From: Saprospiraceae bacterium
GTDB taxonomy: Bacteria; Bacteroidota; Bacteroidia; Chitinophagales; Saprospiraceae
Length of the DNA: 64,000 bases
Direction of reading: 5' to 3'
Assembly (NCBI GenBank): GCA_019638385.1
Contig: JAHBTW010000008.1
Location: 150,320 to 214,319, forward strand
Shown: positions 26,354 through 36,361 of the stretch, piece after piece
Numbering within the stretch: position 1 is the stretch's first letter
How the letters are laid out: each line of letters starts with the position of its first letter
Program-made: the position numbers and the translations under genes
The notes under the pieces: generated by a model
The model's database searches: none
Told to the model about the DNA's origin: nothing
The model's input: only the letters and a program-made list of their open reading frames with translations

Positions 26354-27758
26354 GTTTTACGACAGCGTAATCAACTTCTTTGACAAAGCCGCACAGCACA
26401 CGGGGCTTCCCGACGGGCTGCTCTCGCAAATCAAGGTGTGCAATGCTGTGTATCGAATGCTTTACCCCGTCAAAATAGGCAACGAGGTGAAAGTGATCGA
26501 GGCCTACCGCGTACAACACAGCCACCACCGCACCCCTACCAAGGGCGGTATTCGCTATTCCAACCACGTCAATCAGGAGGAAGTTATGGCATTGGCCACC
26601 CTGATGACGTTCAAATGCGCCATCGTGGACGTGCCTTTCGGCGGCGCTAAGGGCGGCGTGAAAATCAACCCCTGGGACTACGATGCAGAATCGCTGGAGC
26701 GCATTACCCGCCGCTACACCACCGAACTGATCAACCGCAACTTTATCGGCCCTTCGGTGGACGTACCCGCGCCCGACTACGGAACCGGCGAGCGCGAAAT
26801 GGCCTGGATTTATGATACTTACCGCACCTTCAAAGGTATGGACATAGACGCCGCAGGCGTAGTGACGGGCAAACCGGTAAACCAACACGGTATCCACGGA
26901 CGAACAGAAGCCACCGGCCGGGGGGTGTTTTACGGCCTTCGCGAGGCATGCGACATCCCCGAAGACATGAAAAAACTGGGGCTTTCTACCGGTCTGAAAG
27001 GCAAGCGGATGATTGTGCAGGGCCTCGGAAACGTGGGGTCTTTCACAAGTAAAATATCACAGGACGAAGGCGGCGCCATCGTAGTGGGCGTAGGTGAAAT
27101 GGAAGGCGCTATTTATAATCCCAACGGATTCGACATTCACGAGGTACTCAAATTTCGCAAAGAAACCGGCTCCATTCTTGGTTTTCCCGGTGCTACCTCT
27201 ATTCCTAAAGAACAGAGAGAGAGTATCTTAGAGTACGATTGTGATATCTTGGTGCCGGCTGCTTTGGAAGATGTCATTACCTTCAAAAATGCTGCGAACA
27301 TCAAAGCGAAGATCATTGGGGAAGCGGCCAACGGCCCGATTACTTCAAAAGGAGAGGAAATTTTGTTAGACGCCGGTAAGCTCATCATTCCCGATGTATT
27401 TCTCAATGCCGGCGGGGTAACGGTTTCTTACTTTGAGTGGCTGAAAAACCTGTCCCACATGCGCTTCGGTCGCATGGAAAAACGATTCGACCAGCAGCGG
27501 CTCACCAATTTGGTAACCATGGTAGAACGGCAGGTAGGCCGTGAGGTGAGCGATGAAGAAAAGAACATGATCGCGCGCGGCGCCGATGAAATTGACCTCG
27601 TGCGCTCCGGATTGGAAGAAACGATGATTAACGCTTATCATCAGATCAGGGGCGTAATGGTGGAAAAACCGTTGGTAACCGACATGCGCACGGCCGCTTT
27701 TGTGAGCGCCATCAACAAGATCAGCAGCGACTATCTCGCTATGGGGATTTTCCCCTAA
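26331..27758 (+). CDS. gdhA: Glu/Leu/Phe/Val dehydrogenase (glutamate dehydrogenase)
   Basis: A 475-aa enzyme of normal length. The glutamate-binding region HHRTPTKGGIRYSN, the catalytic Lys segment FKCAIVDVPFGGAKGGVK and PSVDVPAPDYGTGEREM are all present. The Rossmann domain begins with VQGLGNVGS. It interconverts glutamate with 2-oxoglutarate and ammonium, and cofactor choice cannot be read by eye. It overlaps the CcmD-like gene, ends at a strong terminator, and is followed by an Lrp-type regulator, a common control of amino-acid metabolism. Confidence 0.93.
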   Translation: MSQQTVVKFYDSVINFFDKAAQHTGLPDGLLSQIKVCNAVYRMLYPVKIGNEVKVIEAYRVQHSHHRTPTKGGIRYSNHVNQEEVMALATLMTFKCAIVDVPFGGAKGGVKINPWDYDAESLERITRRYTTELINRNFIGPSVDVPAPDYGTGEREMAWIYDTYRTFKGMDIDAAGVVTGKPVNQHGIHGRTEATGRGVFYGLREACDIPEDMKKLGLSTGLKGKRMIVQGLGNVGSFTSKISQDEGGAIVVGVGEMEGAIYNPNGFDIHEVLKFRKETGSILGFPGATSIPKEQRESILEYDCDILVPAALEDVITFKNAANIKAKIIGEAANGPITSKGEEILLDAGKLIIPDVFLNAGGVTVSYFEWLKNLSHMRFGRMEKRFDQQRLTNLVTMVERQVGREVSDEEKNMIARGADEIDLVRSGLEETMINAYHQIRGVMVEKPLVTDMRTAAFVSAINKISSDYLAMGIFP

Positions 27759-27780
27759 CGGGCGTAGAAAATGTGCAAAA

Positions 27781-27820
27781 AAAACGTCCGGGCCGGATAT
27801 TTCAGGCCCGGGCGTTTTTT
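27781..27820 (+). terminator. Intrinsic terminator after glutamate dehydrogenase
   Basis: A stem AAAACGTCCGGGCC / GGCCCGGGCGTTTT with a 10-nt loop and a following T run, 22 bp past the stop codon. Confidence 0.9.
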
Positions 27821-27923
27821 ATTTGCATCTGCCCAAAAAAATTTTGCGAAACTGTTTCGCTTTTCGCTTTAGTTTCGTTCTTTTGCCCTTTGGAAAGCCA
27901 TTCGCTAACAAACCTTCAACAAT

Positions 27924-28397
27924 ATGTCTGACAAATTAGATAAAATCGATTTAAAGATCCTTCGGATTTTGCAGGAAAGCAGCAAAATTACGAACCTTGA
28001 CCTCTCCAAAAAAATCGGCCTCTCGCCGGCGCCCACGCTGGAGCGGGTAAAAAAATTGGAGCAAACCAATGTCATCGAAAGCTACCACGCCAAAGTAAGC
28101 CCTCAGGCCATCGGCCTGAATGTCAAAACGTTTGTACTGGTATCATTGGCTTGGCAGAAGGAAAATGCACTCAATCATTTTCTGGAAAAAATACAGGAAA
28201 TTGATGAAATAACGGAGTGCTACATCATCACCGGGGAAGCGGATTTCTTAGTGAAAATTGTTTGCAAAGACATCCCGACCTACGAGCAACTTCTGTTCAA
28301 GACGCTCTCCCAAATTGACGAAATCGAACGGCTTCGCACCTTGATGACCCTTTCTACTGTAAAGGACTCCAAGATTTTGCCTTTCAAGTATGAATAG
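27924..28397 (+). CDS. Lrp/AsnC-family transcriptional regulator
   Basis: A 157-aa protein. The N-terminal winged helix (LDKIDLKILRILQESSKITN, DLSKKIGLSPAPTLERVKKL) is followed by a RAM effector-binding domain (VLVSLAWQKENALNHFLEKI ... ECYIITGEADFLVKIVCKDI). Members sense amino acids as octamers. Its place directly after glutamate dehydrogenase suggests control of nitrogen or amino-acid genes, although a terminator separates the two. Confidence 0.93.
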   Translation: MSDKLDKIDLKILRILQESSKITNLDLSKKIGLSPAPTLERVKKLEQTNVIESYHAKVSPQAIGLNVKTFVLVSLAWQKENALNHFLEKIQEIDEITECYIITGEADFLVKIVCKDIPTYEQLLFKTLSQIDEIERLRTLMTLSTVKDSKILPFKYE

Positions 28398-28438
28398 TTT
28401 CTCGCTCTTCGGAGCGGAGAACACCTAAAAAATGAGAG

Positions 28439-28470
28439 CCGCTGCCGGTAGTAATGCCGGCGGCGGTTTT
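28439..28470 (+). terminator. Intrinsic terminator after the Lrp gene
   Basis: A stem CCGCTGCCGG / CCGGCGGCGG (one G-T pair) with an 8-nt loop, then TTTTCTAATTT. Confidence 0.75.
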
Positions 28471-28486
28471 CTAATTTACGGATGCT

Positions 28487-29272
28487 ATGAAGCCGTCTTC
28501 TCTCTTATGGCGCCTCGAACGGGAGGATGCTCCCGGCGCATCGTTTCTTTTCGGCACCATGCATGTGCGCGATAGCCGTGCGTTTGCGGGGCTCGAACCG
28601 GTGTATGCCGCTATAGATTCCTGCGAGGCGTTCGCGGTAGAATTTCATTTGGCGGAAGCCGAAGCGGAAGACATGGCCCCGCTTCTCCAATTGCCGGAAG
28701 GCCAAACGCTGGAGCAATTGGCCGGCGCGCGTCCGTACGATCGCCTGCAACGCACACTGTTCAAATCTCTCGGCTTAGACATCCGGCAGGCGCCCAATAT
28801 TCTGCCTTTCGCGCTGATGAATATGGCCGACTCCGCCCTCTTTGCCGCCGACAACCCCGTCGCCTTAGACGAGCACCTGTGGCAATTTGCGCAAAGCCGA
28901 CACAAACAATTGCACGGCTTAGAAACCCTCAAAGAGCAAATTGAAGTACTGCAAAACATTCCGCTGTCGTACCAATTGAGAGCGGTGCTCCAGTTGGGCC
29001 GCAACCTGCCCGCTCACAAAAGGCAGATGCGCCGCATGACAGACCTATATGTACAGGGCAACATCCAGCAACTGTACCAAAGCGCCCGCAGAACCCTGGG
29101 GCCGTTCCGAAAATCCATGCTTTTCGATCGCAATCGCATCATGGTTGAGCGCTTCCACCGGCTCGCCGACCAAACCACGCTCTTCGCAGCGGTGGGCGCG
29201 GCGCATCTCTCAGGAGCCTGTGGCCTGTTGCGCCTGCTCAAGCACAGCGGTTGGCGGGTAAGGGCTGTATAA
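28487..29272 (+). CDS. TraB/GumN-family protein
   Basis: A 261-aa protein. The N-terminal segment LLWRLEREDAPGASFLFGTM followed by HVRD is the TraB/GumN signature, with the conserved GTxH. AFAVEFHLAEAE supplies the acidic residues, and the C-terminal VGAAHLSGACGLLRLLKHSG is the conserved family end with its GxxH. These proteins are thought to be metalloprotease-like (Tiki fold). No signal peptide is seen here, unlike many family members, so it may be cytoplasmic. Confidence 0.85.
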   Translation: MKPSSLLWRLEREDAPGASFLFGTMHVRDSRAFAGLEPVYAAIDSCEAFAVEFHLAEAEAEDMAPLLQLPEGQTLEQLAGARPYDRLQRTLFKSLGLDIRQAPNILPFALMNMADSALFAADNPVALDEHLWQFAQSRHKQLHGLETLKEQIEVLQNIPLSYQLRAVLQLGRNLPAHKRQMRRMTDLYVQGNIQQLYQSARRTLGPFRKSMLFDRNRIMVERFHRLADQTTLFAAVGAAHLSGACGLLRLLKHSGWRVRAV

Positions 29273-29349
29273 GGGCGGGAATTATTTTTTTTGCCATAAT
29301 GTTGCCGGTATGTCAATGCAAAATGTACTTTTGCGCTCGCTTTTCAAAA

Positions 29350-29437
29350 GGAGAAGTGGCAGAGCGGTTTAATGCAGCGGTCTTGAAAACCGCCGACTGT
29401 AACAGGTCCGGGGGTTCGAATCCCTCCTTCTCCGCCA
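29350..29437 (+). tRNA. tRNA-Ser (anticodon TGA)
   Basis: The acceptor strands GGAGAAG (29350-29356) and CTTCTCC (29427-29433) pair, followed by discriminator G and an encoded CCA. The anticodon stem GCGGT/ACCGC encloses loop CTTGAAA with TGA at 29384-29386. A long variable arm and the T loop GTTCGAATC are present, as in class II tRNAs. It reads UCA/UCN serine codons. Confidence 0.96.
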
Positions 29438-29611
29438 AAGCCGAACGGGCCGTCAGCAATGACGGCCTTTTCTGTTTTAGGGCGGTGCGGCCAAGCTCGC
29501 TTGAGACGCACGGCCCCGAAACAGAAAAGCAAGCAGCCGCAGGCCGCGGCCTTTCGGCTTTGAAGCCTCCCCATTTAAGGGATCACCGGAGGTAATCCTC
29601 CCGCCTTTTTG

Positions 29612-29674
29612 CGCAAGCGGAACAGAGTTCCGCTAAACATTGCCTCTCTCACGCAAGCGGAACGGAGTTCCGCT
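29612..29674. repeat. Palindromic repeat GCAAGCGGAACnGAGTTCCGCT, two copies
   Basis: Copies at 29612-29633 and 29653-29674 differ by one base and are themselves inverted repeats (AGCGGAAC / GTTCCGCT). The second copy lies inside the 3' end of the RND pump gene and encodes its last residues (about ERNSVPLA). The rest of the gap after the tRNA (29438-29611) shows no gene. Confidence 0.8.
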
Positions 29675-32600
29675 CCACCTCCACCCGTGGCGGCAACAAC
29701 TTATACAGCACCGGCGTCACGATGCGCGACAGGAACGTAGAAGTAATCAATCCGCCGATCAGCACCCAGGCTAAGGGCGAGTACAGCGGGTTGAACTCAA
29801 GTGCCAACGGCGTAAGCCCCCCGATGGCCGTGAGCGCCGTGAGCACGATGGGCACAAAACGCACCTCGCCCGCTTTGCGGATGGCTTCCTCCAACGGCAC
29901 GCCCTCCCGCCGGAGTTGATTGGTGAAATCCACCAGCAAAATGGAGTTCTTGATCTCGATCCCCGCCAGGGCAATCAACCCCACAATGGCCACAAAGGAA
30001 AAGGTGTAGCCGGTGGCCAGCAGGATGAGAATGGCCCCGATGATGCCGAGCGGTATGACGGAGAGCACAATGAGCGTACTTTTGAAAGTGCCGAATTCGA
30101 GTACGAGTACCCCCAGAAACCCGAAAAGCGTAAAGAGGATAATCGCGCCCATGCCGCCGAATGATTTCGCCCGGCTTTCCGCCTCGCCGGCTACGCCGAA
30201 GCGGTAGCCTTTGGGGAAGGAGAAGGTTTGCAATTGATCCACTACGGCGGTGTTGACGTCATTGGCCAGATAGCCGCTTTTTACAAATGCGCTGATGGCA
30301 ATAAAGCGCTCCTTGTCGTAATGCCGGATGATGGGCGGAGAGGTTTCAAATTCTATATCGGCCACCTGCCGGAGGGGCACGGCGGCGCCGGTCACGCTGT
30401 TTACATACACCTGTTTGAATACATCCAAATCGGGATAGACGCCCTTTTCCACGGTGGCAATCATGTCGTAGTCTTTGCCGGCGGCATTGGTAAAGGTACC
30501 GATGTTGAGACCGGCAATGGCGAGGCGAATGGTGCGGTCAATCTCCACGGTGGCAATGCCGAGCAGCCCCGCTTTTTCTTTGTTGATGCGCACTTTGAGA
30601 TCGGTGCGCGCGGTGGACAGCGGGTTGTTGACGTAAATAGCGCCCGGCGTTTGGGCAATCAAATTCTCCACCTGCATGGCCACGCTGCGCAGGGTGTCCA
30701 AATCTTCGCCGAAAATCCGAATGGCCACCGGCGCATCTATGGGCGGACCTTGCTCGAAGTTTTTTACCTCAATTTTAGCGTTGGGATAGTGCAACAGCGC
30801 GTCCCGCAGCTCATCTATGATCTGTTCTTTTTCTTTGGGTTTCACCTCCGGGAGCAATTGTACAAACACCTGCCCGTAGTTGGCGGCCTCGTTGCGCGGT
30901 ATTTCATTGTAGTAAATCCGCGGATTGCCCCGGCCCGTGTTGGCTGTATAATAGCGCACTTTGGGGTGTTGTGCCAGTATGCCCTCCACATGCCGGACAA
31001 CGGTGTCGGTGGCCATGATAGCCGTGCCTTCCGGCAAATTCACATTGACCATAAACATCGGCTTTTCCGATGCCGGAAACAGGCTGAATCCCACTTTCGG
31101 CGCCAGCGACACCACGCCTCCGAATATGAGTACAGACACTAACAGGGTGAGCTTGGGCCAACGCAGTGCGCGTTCCAGAATGCGGGCATAGGAGCCTTGA
31201 ATGGCGTAGTTGAGCGCCCGCATAAAGATGTTGCCGCGCGGGTCGTGTTTGCGGCCCAGTATCCGGCTCGACAAAAAAGGTACGATGGTGAGCGATACAA
31301 ACAGCGAGGCGGCCACGGTGGTAACGACGCCCATCGGCAGACTGCGAATGAATTCTCCCGACGCTTCGGGCAAAAACAGCAGCGGCAAAAAGGCCAGTAT
31401 GAGCGTGACGGTGCAGCCCACCACCGCCAGCCCGATTTGCTGCGTCGCATCTATGGCGGCTTGTTTTTTGCTTTTGCCCATGCGCAGGTGCCGCTCTATG
31501 TTTTCCACCACCACAATGGAGTCATCCACCAAAATACCGAGCGCGATGATCAATCCCACAATGCTCAATTGATTGATGGAATAGCCCAGCAGGTTCAGCC
31601 CCGTGAGGCCGATGGCGATGGACAACGGAATGGAAATCATCACTACCAATGCTGCCCGAAAGCCCAGCGGGAGCAGCGTGAGCGATACCAGAAAAATAGC
31701 GATCATAAAATCTTTGGAGAAGCGCCCCAATCGTTTGCTCACCGATTCCGACTGATCGAACGGCGCCACCATCGCGATGTTGGGCGGCAGTTGTTCTTCA
31801 AAGGATTGCAACACCGGGCGGAACAGGTCGCGGGTGGCAAAGATGTTTTGTCCGGTTTTTTGGGCGGCCGTCACGAGTACAGCCCTGTTGCCGTTGAAGC
31901 GGGTGATGTGAACGGGGGCGGCATCCACGATGTCCACTTCGGCGATGTCGCCGAGATAGATGATTTTACCGCCGTCGGAATGCACAACGGTTTTGCGGAT
32001 TTCATCCAAAGAGGCATAGTCGCCGCTGGTTTTTACATTGTACTTGCGAGCGCTGAGATAGATGTTGCCGGCAGGGATGTTGATGCTTTCGCTTTGCAGC
32101 GCGCCGAGTACGCGGGCGAGCGGAATGCGGCTTTCAGCCATTTTGTCCAATTGCAGGGTCACGCGTACCTGCTGTTCGGGCAGACCCCAGGTTTTGGCGT
32201 TTTTCATGGTTTTGATGCGCGCCAGGCGCTCCTTGAGCAACTCGGCCTGTTCCTCCAAAAGGCGGTACGGCGCATTTTCCGACACCAATGCAATTTGCAG
32301 GATATTGACATCCGAAGGCGAAATGCGATTGATCCTCAGCTCGTATATCTCATCGGGCAGGTCCGGTTCGAGGCTGTTGACCTCCCGCACGATTTCCTGG
32401 TATTTGTCATCGGCATTGACGGAGTACATGTACTCTACCTTGAGCACGGCCACTCCGTCGCTGATGTCGGTTTCTATGAGTTGAATATCGGCCAGTTCGC
32501 TGATCCTTTTTTCAATTGGGTCCACCACCAATTTTTCCACATCGGCCGGCCCCGCGCCGGGATATATGGCGGTGATGATGAAGGTGGGCGGCGACATGTC

Positions 32601-32714
32601 GGGGTCTTCCGCTTTGGGCATGGTGAGCAATGACGACACACCGAGTGCCACCAGCATGAAGAAGACGATGAGGGTGAATTGGTAATTTTTTACCGAAAAT
32701 GCTGCGATTTGCAT
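29649..32714 (-). CDS. RND-family efflux pump, inner-membrane transporter (AcrB/HAE1-like)
   Basis: A 1,021-aa proton-driven pump with twelve membrane segments and two large periplasmic loops. The start MQIAAFSVKNYQFTLIVFFM and PKAEDPDMSPPTFIITAIYP is typical of the MMPL/HAE1-type permeases in Bacteroidota. TM4 carries IALGILVDDSIVVVENIERH with the paired Asp of the proton relay. It works with the adaptor and TolC-like channel encoded upstream on the same strand. Drug-type substrates are likelier than metals because the methionine relay of CusA is absent, but this is inference. The extreme C-terminus is encoded by an intergenic palindromic repeat. Confidence 0.94.
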   Translation of the reverse strand: MQIAAFSVKNYQFTLIVFFMLVALGVSSLLTMPKAEDPDMSPPTFIITAIYPGAGPADVEKLVVDPIEKRISELADIQLIETDISDGVAVLKVEYMYSVNADDKYQEIVREVNSLEPDLPDEIYELRINRISPSDVNILQIALVSENAPYRLLEEQAELLKERLARIKTMKNAKTWGLPEQQVRVTLQLDKMAESRIPLARVLGALQSESINIPAGNIYLSARKYNVKTSGDYASLDEIRKTVVHSDGGKIIYLGDIAEVDIVDAAPVHITRFNGNRAVLVTAAQKTGQNIFATRDLFRPVLQSFEEQLPPNIAMVAPFDQSESVSKRLGRFSKDFMIAIFLVSLTLLPLGFRAALVVMISIPLSIAIGLTGLNLLGYSINQLSIVGLIIALGILVDDSIVVVENIERHLRMGKSKKQAAIDATQQIGLAVVGCTVTLILAFLPLLFLPEASGEFIRSLPMGVVTTVAASLFVSLTIVPFLSSRILGRKHDPRGNIFMRALNYAIQGSYARILERALRWPKLTLLVSVLIFGGVVSLAPKVGFSLFPASEKPMFMVNVNLPEGTAIMATDTVVRHVEGILAQHPKVRYYTANTGRGNPRIYYNEIPRNEAANYGQVFVQLLPEVKPKEKEQIIDELRDALLHYPNAKIEVKNFEQGPPIDAPVAIRIFGEDLDTLRSVAMQVENLIAQTPGAIYVNNPLSTARTDLKVRINKEKAGLLGIATVEIDRTIRLAIAGLNIGTFTNAAGKDYDMIATVEKGVYPDLDVFKQVYVNSVTGAAVPLRQVADIEFETSPPIIRHYDKERFIAISAFVKSGYLANDVNTAVVDQLQTFSFPKGYRFGVAGEAESRAKSFGGMGAIILFTLFGFLGVLVLEFGTFKSTLIVLSVIPLGIIGAILILLATGYTFSFVAIVGLIALAGIEIKNSILLVDFTNQLRREGVPLEEAIRKAGEVRFVPIVLTALTAIGGLTPLALEFNPLYSPLAWVLIGGLITSTFLSRIVTPVLYKLLPPRVEVERNSVPLA

Positions 32715-32728
32715 AGGTGATTTTTTTT

Positions 32729-32815
32729 AGCTTCGAGCTGTGAGCTACGAGTTTCGAGCGCAACGTTTGCAAACTCGCGGCTCATACCACGCCGAGGCGT
32801 GGTCGCAGCTTCTTA
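32729..32815. repeat. AGCTTCGAGCTGTGAGCT-type mosaic repeat
   Basis: Short AGCT-spaced units (AGCTTCGAGCTGTGAGCTAC) followed by ACCACGCCGAGGCGTGGT, a perfect palindrome, separate the pump from the adaptor gene. Confidence 0.75.
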
Positions 32816-33886
32816 TTATTCCACAATTCTGATCTTGGAACGCTCATTGAGATACGGCGAGCCGGCGGTGATGACGGCGTTCACGTCTTCAAGCCCCTGC
32901 ACGATGAGGGCGTGGGTATTGGTGAGTTCGCCGATGAGCACAGGTATTTTGCGCACGCTGTTGCCGTCTTCGCCGGGCACAAACACGAAAGCCCGTTTGC
33001 CGTCGCCTTCTATGACGGCCTCTATGGGGATCATGACGGCGTCGCTGCCGGCGGTGGCTGTGTTGCGCGGATAGAGTTCCGCTTTCGCAAACATGCCGGA
33101 GGCGAGGGTTTTGCCTTTGGTTTCCAGTTTTACTTCCACACTGTACAGCCCGCTCATGGGGTCGGCCACGGGCGCTATGAGGGAAATTTTGCCTTTAAAA
33201 ACTTCTCCGGGATAAGCGTCGAGGCGAATATCAGCCCCATCGCCGGGGCGGAGTCGTACGCGGTCTTTGTCGGGCAGGCCCAGCCGGGCGATCCAGTCGG
33301 CAGGCCCTGTGCCCTGCAAGGCCAGTATAGGCAGACCGGGCGCAGCGAGTTCGCCTTCGTTGGACAATTTTTTGATGACCACGCCGCTGTGGGGCGCTCT
33401 GATTTCGGAGTATTGCAGGTTGAATCGCGCAATTTCATGGCTTTGTTTGGCGAGGTCCAGAACGGTGGAGAGGTTCTGCACCTGCTCCAGCGTGGCCGCC
33501 GAATCGCGGTACAGGTTCTGCACCCGCTCCAGATCGCGCTTCGCCTTGTCTATGCCGAACTGCGCCTGCGTCACTTGCGCCGTGATTTCGGTGAGGTCTA
33601 ATTTGGCGAGCAGTTGGCCCTTTTGTACGCGGTCGCCTTCGTCGGCATATATTTTTTGGATGATGCCGCCGGTTTTAAAGGAGAGGCGGCTCTCGGTTTC
33701 GGAACTGACTATGCCCGTTGCCGGAATGGACGAAGCGGCGCTGTATGCCTGCACGGGCACGGTTTTTACCGCGATTTCCAAACTGCCGTTTTGGTCTTTG
33801 GCGGCAGGCGGCGCAGGAGATTCTTTTTTGCCGCAGGAACTGACCAGCAGTATCGGTAGCAGCCAGAAGAGAGAAAGGTATTTCAT
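32816..33886 (-). CDS. RND efflux periplasmic adaptor (membrane fusion protein), lipoprotein
   Basis: A 356-aa protein with lipobox LLVSSCGKKE. The barrel-sandwich/lipoyl region begins at TGIVSSETESRLSFKTGGII with YADEGDRVQKGQLLAKLD. A coiled-coil hairpin follows (AQVTQAQFGIDKAKRDLERV ... LDLAKQSHEIARFNLQYSEI), then the returning IRAPHSGVVIKKL. It bridges the RND pump and the outer-membrane channel. It lies between the channel and pump genes, in operon order channel, adaptor, pump. Confidence 0.94.
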   Translation of the reverse strand: MKYLSLFWLLPILLVSSCGKKESPAPPAAKDQNGSLEIAVKTVPVQAYSAASSIPATGIVSSETESRLSFKTGGIIQKIYADEGDRVQKGQLLAKLDLTEITAQVTQAQFGIDKAKRDLERVQNLYRDSAATLEQVQNLSTVLDLAKQSHEIARFNLQYSEIRAPHSGVVIKKLSNEGELAAPGLPILALQGTGPADWIARLGLPDKDRVRLRPGDGADIRLDAYPGEVFKGKISLIAPVADPMSGLYSVEVKLETKGKTLASGMFAKAELYPRNTATAGSDAVMIPIEAVIEGDGKRAFVFVPGEDGNSVRKIPVLIGELTNTHALIVQGLEDVNAVITAGSPYLNERSKIRIVE

Positions 33887-33916
33887 GGTTTGGATGTGTT
33901 TTTATGTCAGGAAATT

Positions 33917-34058
33917 GCTTTTTTTAGCTTCGAGCTTCGAGCTGTGAGCTTCGAGTTTCGAGCGGAACGAGGCGTGGTTCGAGCGTCATGTAGGCAAACT
34001 CGTGCTTCGACTTCGCTCAGCACGGCTCGCGCCACGCCTCGGCGTGGTCGTGGCTACC
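33917..34058. repeat. Mosaic repeat between channel and adaptor genes
   Basis: AGCTTCGAGCTTCGAGCTGT units, the CTTCGACTTCGCTCAGCAC family and CCACGCCTCGGCGTGG follow one another. No coding potential. The same families recur at 32729, 35400, 38826, 48520 and 50521. Confidence 0.75.
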
Positions 34059-35561
34059 TCAAATCCCCATCACCCGTTTCAACTCCGCCTGCCGCAGTTG
34101 CGCTTCCAGCCGGGCTATGGACAGTGCGACCTGAGCAGTGGTGTATTTATTTCGGGCGTCGAAGAGTTCCAATTGGATGGCTTGTTGTTCCTCGTATTTG
34201 CGCTGCACGATGCGGAAGGCGCTGCGGGTGCTTTCCACCGATTTGTGCGCCTGCTCCAATGCCTTTTCGGCGGCATACCGCTCTTGCCATGCCTGGGTCA
34301 CCTGAAGGCGAATTTGCTGCCGCACCAACTCGTATTGATTGGCCAGTTCCAATCCTTGCAGGCGGGTTTCCTGCTCTTTGGACACTTTTTGATACCCGCT
34401 GAAAATGGGCCAGGTGAGTTGCAACGCGCCGAGCGCATACCATTGATCTTTGTCGAATTTATACCCAAAACCCTGAGCGCCTGCATCGAATGCCAGCGCC
34501 AGTGTGGGCGTTTTTCGATTGCTTTCCTGCATGGCCAGCAGGGTGGAATTGACCTGCATGGCCGCGCCGAGTTGGTCGGGTTCTTTGCGGTTGGCAATGG
34601 CTTGTAGCACGCATAAATCCAACGGCTCTATGGGTTCGAGCGGCGCTGCGAAGAAGAGCGTATCGGCGATGAGGGGCATCTCTAAGTCGCGTTGCAGGAG
34701 GAAGTTGAAATACGAGCCGGCCAGCGCAGTGTTTTTTTCTGCGCGCACGATGTCGGTTTCCAACTTGCTCAGTTCATACTCCGTATTATATACTGCGTCA
34801 GGCGTCACTTTGTCGTTGGCTGCCAATCGCTGCGTGACGCGGTGCAGTTCCTCTACCACCACTTTTGAGGAACGGTAGATGCGAGCGGCTTCCAAGGTTT
34901 GCAGGTATTGCAGATACGCCTTAGTAATGTCGTAGCGCAATTCCAATATCTGCACTTCCTGCGCAGCGCGAGGAATGGCTGCGCTTTCCTCGCGGAGGCG
35001 TTTGTTGTATCGGATGTCGGTGTTGTACAGCGGCTGCACCACCCGGAAGCGGGTATCGTGGAAGCCGTCGGGCAGAAACTGCTCGCTCACATTTTCTATT
35101 TGTGGGAACTGGTTTGACTGTGTCAATTGATTGAGGGTGCTGTAAACCGGGTTCATGAGGTCGCCCACCGGAAAGTCAATGCTACGTCCGCCGACGGCGC
35201 GGGTGTAGCTTGCCTCAAACCGCACCGAAGGGTACATCAGCCCTTTGGCCTGCCGGATTTGTTCGGCGCTTTGCTGCACGGCCAGTTCGCGGTTGCGCAG
35301 GTTGAGGTTGGCGGCCAGTCCTTCACGGATGTAGTCTTCGAGGATGGGGCTTTGAGCGGAAGAGAGATAAGTAAAAAGTAAAAAGTAAAAAGTAAAAAGG
35401 CGCTGCACCGAGCGGAGTCGAGGTGGGAAGGTTAAAGTGGGAAGGTTAAAGGATAAAGGCGTTGCACCGAGCGGCTCGTGCTGAGCTTGCACTGAGCGCT
35501 TACCCTGAGCGAAGTCGAAGGGCGGCCGAGGTGAAAAGGTGAAAAACGCTTCGTTTTGCAT
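34059..35561 (-). CDS. TolC-family outer-membrane efflux channel with repeat-derived N-terminus
   Basis: A 500-aa protein. From SAQSPILEDYIREGLAANLN onward it is a normal TolC-type protein with two outer-membrane-efflux-protein repeats and long coiled helices. It should form the exit duct for the RND pump. Residues about 1-70 are abnormal: between the ATG at 35561 and the mature part lies sequence encoded by intergenic repeats (PFDFAQGKRSVQAQHEPLG, then LFTFYFLLFTYLSS from AAAAAGT units). No other ATG precedes the mature domain, so either this long leader carries a functional signal-like stretch or a non-ATG start is used. An operator-like palindrome lies 24 bp upstream. Confidence 0.88.
   Translation of the reverse strand: MQNEAFFTFSPRPPFDFAQGKRSVQAQHEPLGATPLSFNLPTLTFPPRLRSVQRLFTFYFLLFTYLSSAQSPILEDYIREGLAANLNLRNRELAVQQSAEQIRQAKGLMYPSVRFEASYTRAVGGRSIDFPVGDLMNPVYSTLNQLTQSNQFPQIENVSEQFLPDGFHDTRFRVVQPLYNTDIRYNKRLREESAAIPRAAQEVQILELRYDITKAYLQYLQTLEAARIYRSSKVVVEELHRVTQRLAANDKVTPDAVYNTEYELSKLETDIVRAEKNTALAGSYFNFLLQRDLEMPLIADTLFFAAPLEPIEPLDLCVLQAIANRKEPDQLGAAMQVNSTLLAMQESNRKTPTLALAFDAGAQGFGYKFDKDQWYALGALQLTWPIFSGYQKVSKEQETRLQGLELANQYELVRQQIRLQVTQAWQERYAAEKALEQAHKSVESTRSAFRIVQRKYEEQQAIQLELFDARNKYTTAQVALSIARLEAQLRQAELKRVMGI
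35369..35545. repeat. Mosaic repeats inside the 5' end of the TolC-like gene
   Basis: Four AAGTAAA-type 7-bp units (35369-35399), then CACCGAGCGGAGTCGAGG, GGGAAGGTTAAAG (twice), GCACCGAGCGGCTCGTGCTG and CTGAGCGAAGTCGAAGGG. These families are intergenic elsewhere (33990, 48520) but here form an in-frame part of a gene. Confidence 0.8.
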
Positions 35562-35584
35562 GGTTTTGGTATTGAGTGTATATA

Positions 35585-35603
35585 TAATGAACGATGTTTA
35601 GTG
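35585..35603. promoter_or_regulatory. TetR-type operator half-palindrome before the efflux operon
   Basis: TAATGAACGATGTTTAGTG shares the TAATGAAC-N3-GTTTA core with the palindrome in front of the tetR gene at 36368-36386. It lies 24 bp upstream of the TolC-like ATG. Predicted repressor site controlling the efflux genes. Confidence 0.55.
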
Positions 35604-35620
35604 ACAGGACAAAAAAAAAT

Positions 35621-36335
<715 letters not shown>

Positions 36336-36361
36336 TTTCGTTGAAATTTTAAAGAACAACG

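Noticed and set aside
31197..32633. Long plus-strand open frame opposite the RND pump
   Set aside because: Antisense shadow rich in His, Gln and Arg; the pump frame is unmistakable.
35369..35399. Tandem 7-bp units as a possible CRISPR array
   Set aside because: Units are contiguous heptamers without spacers and there are no cas genes in the window.
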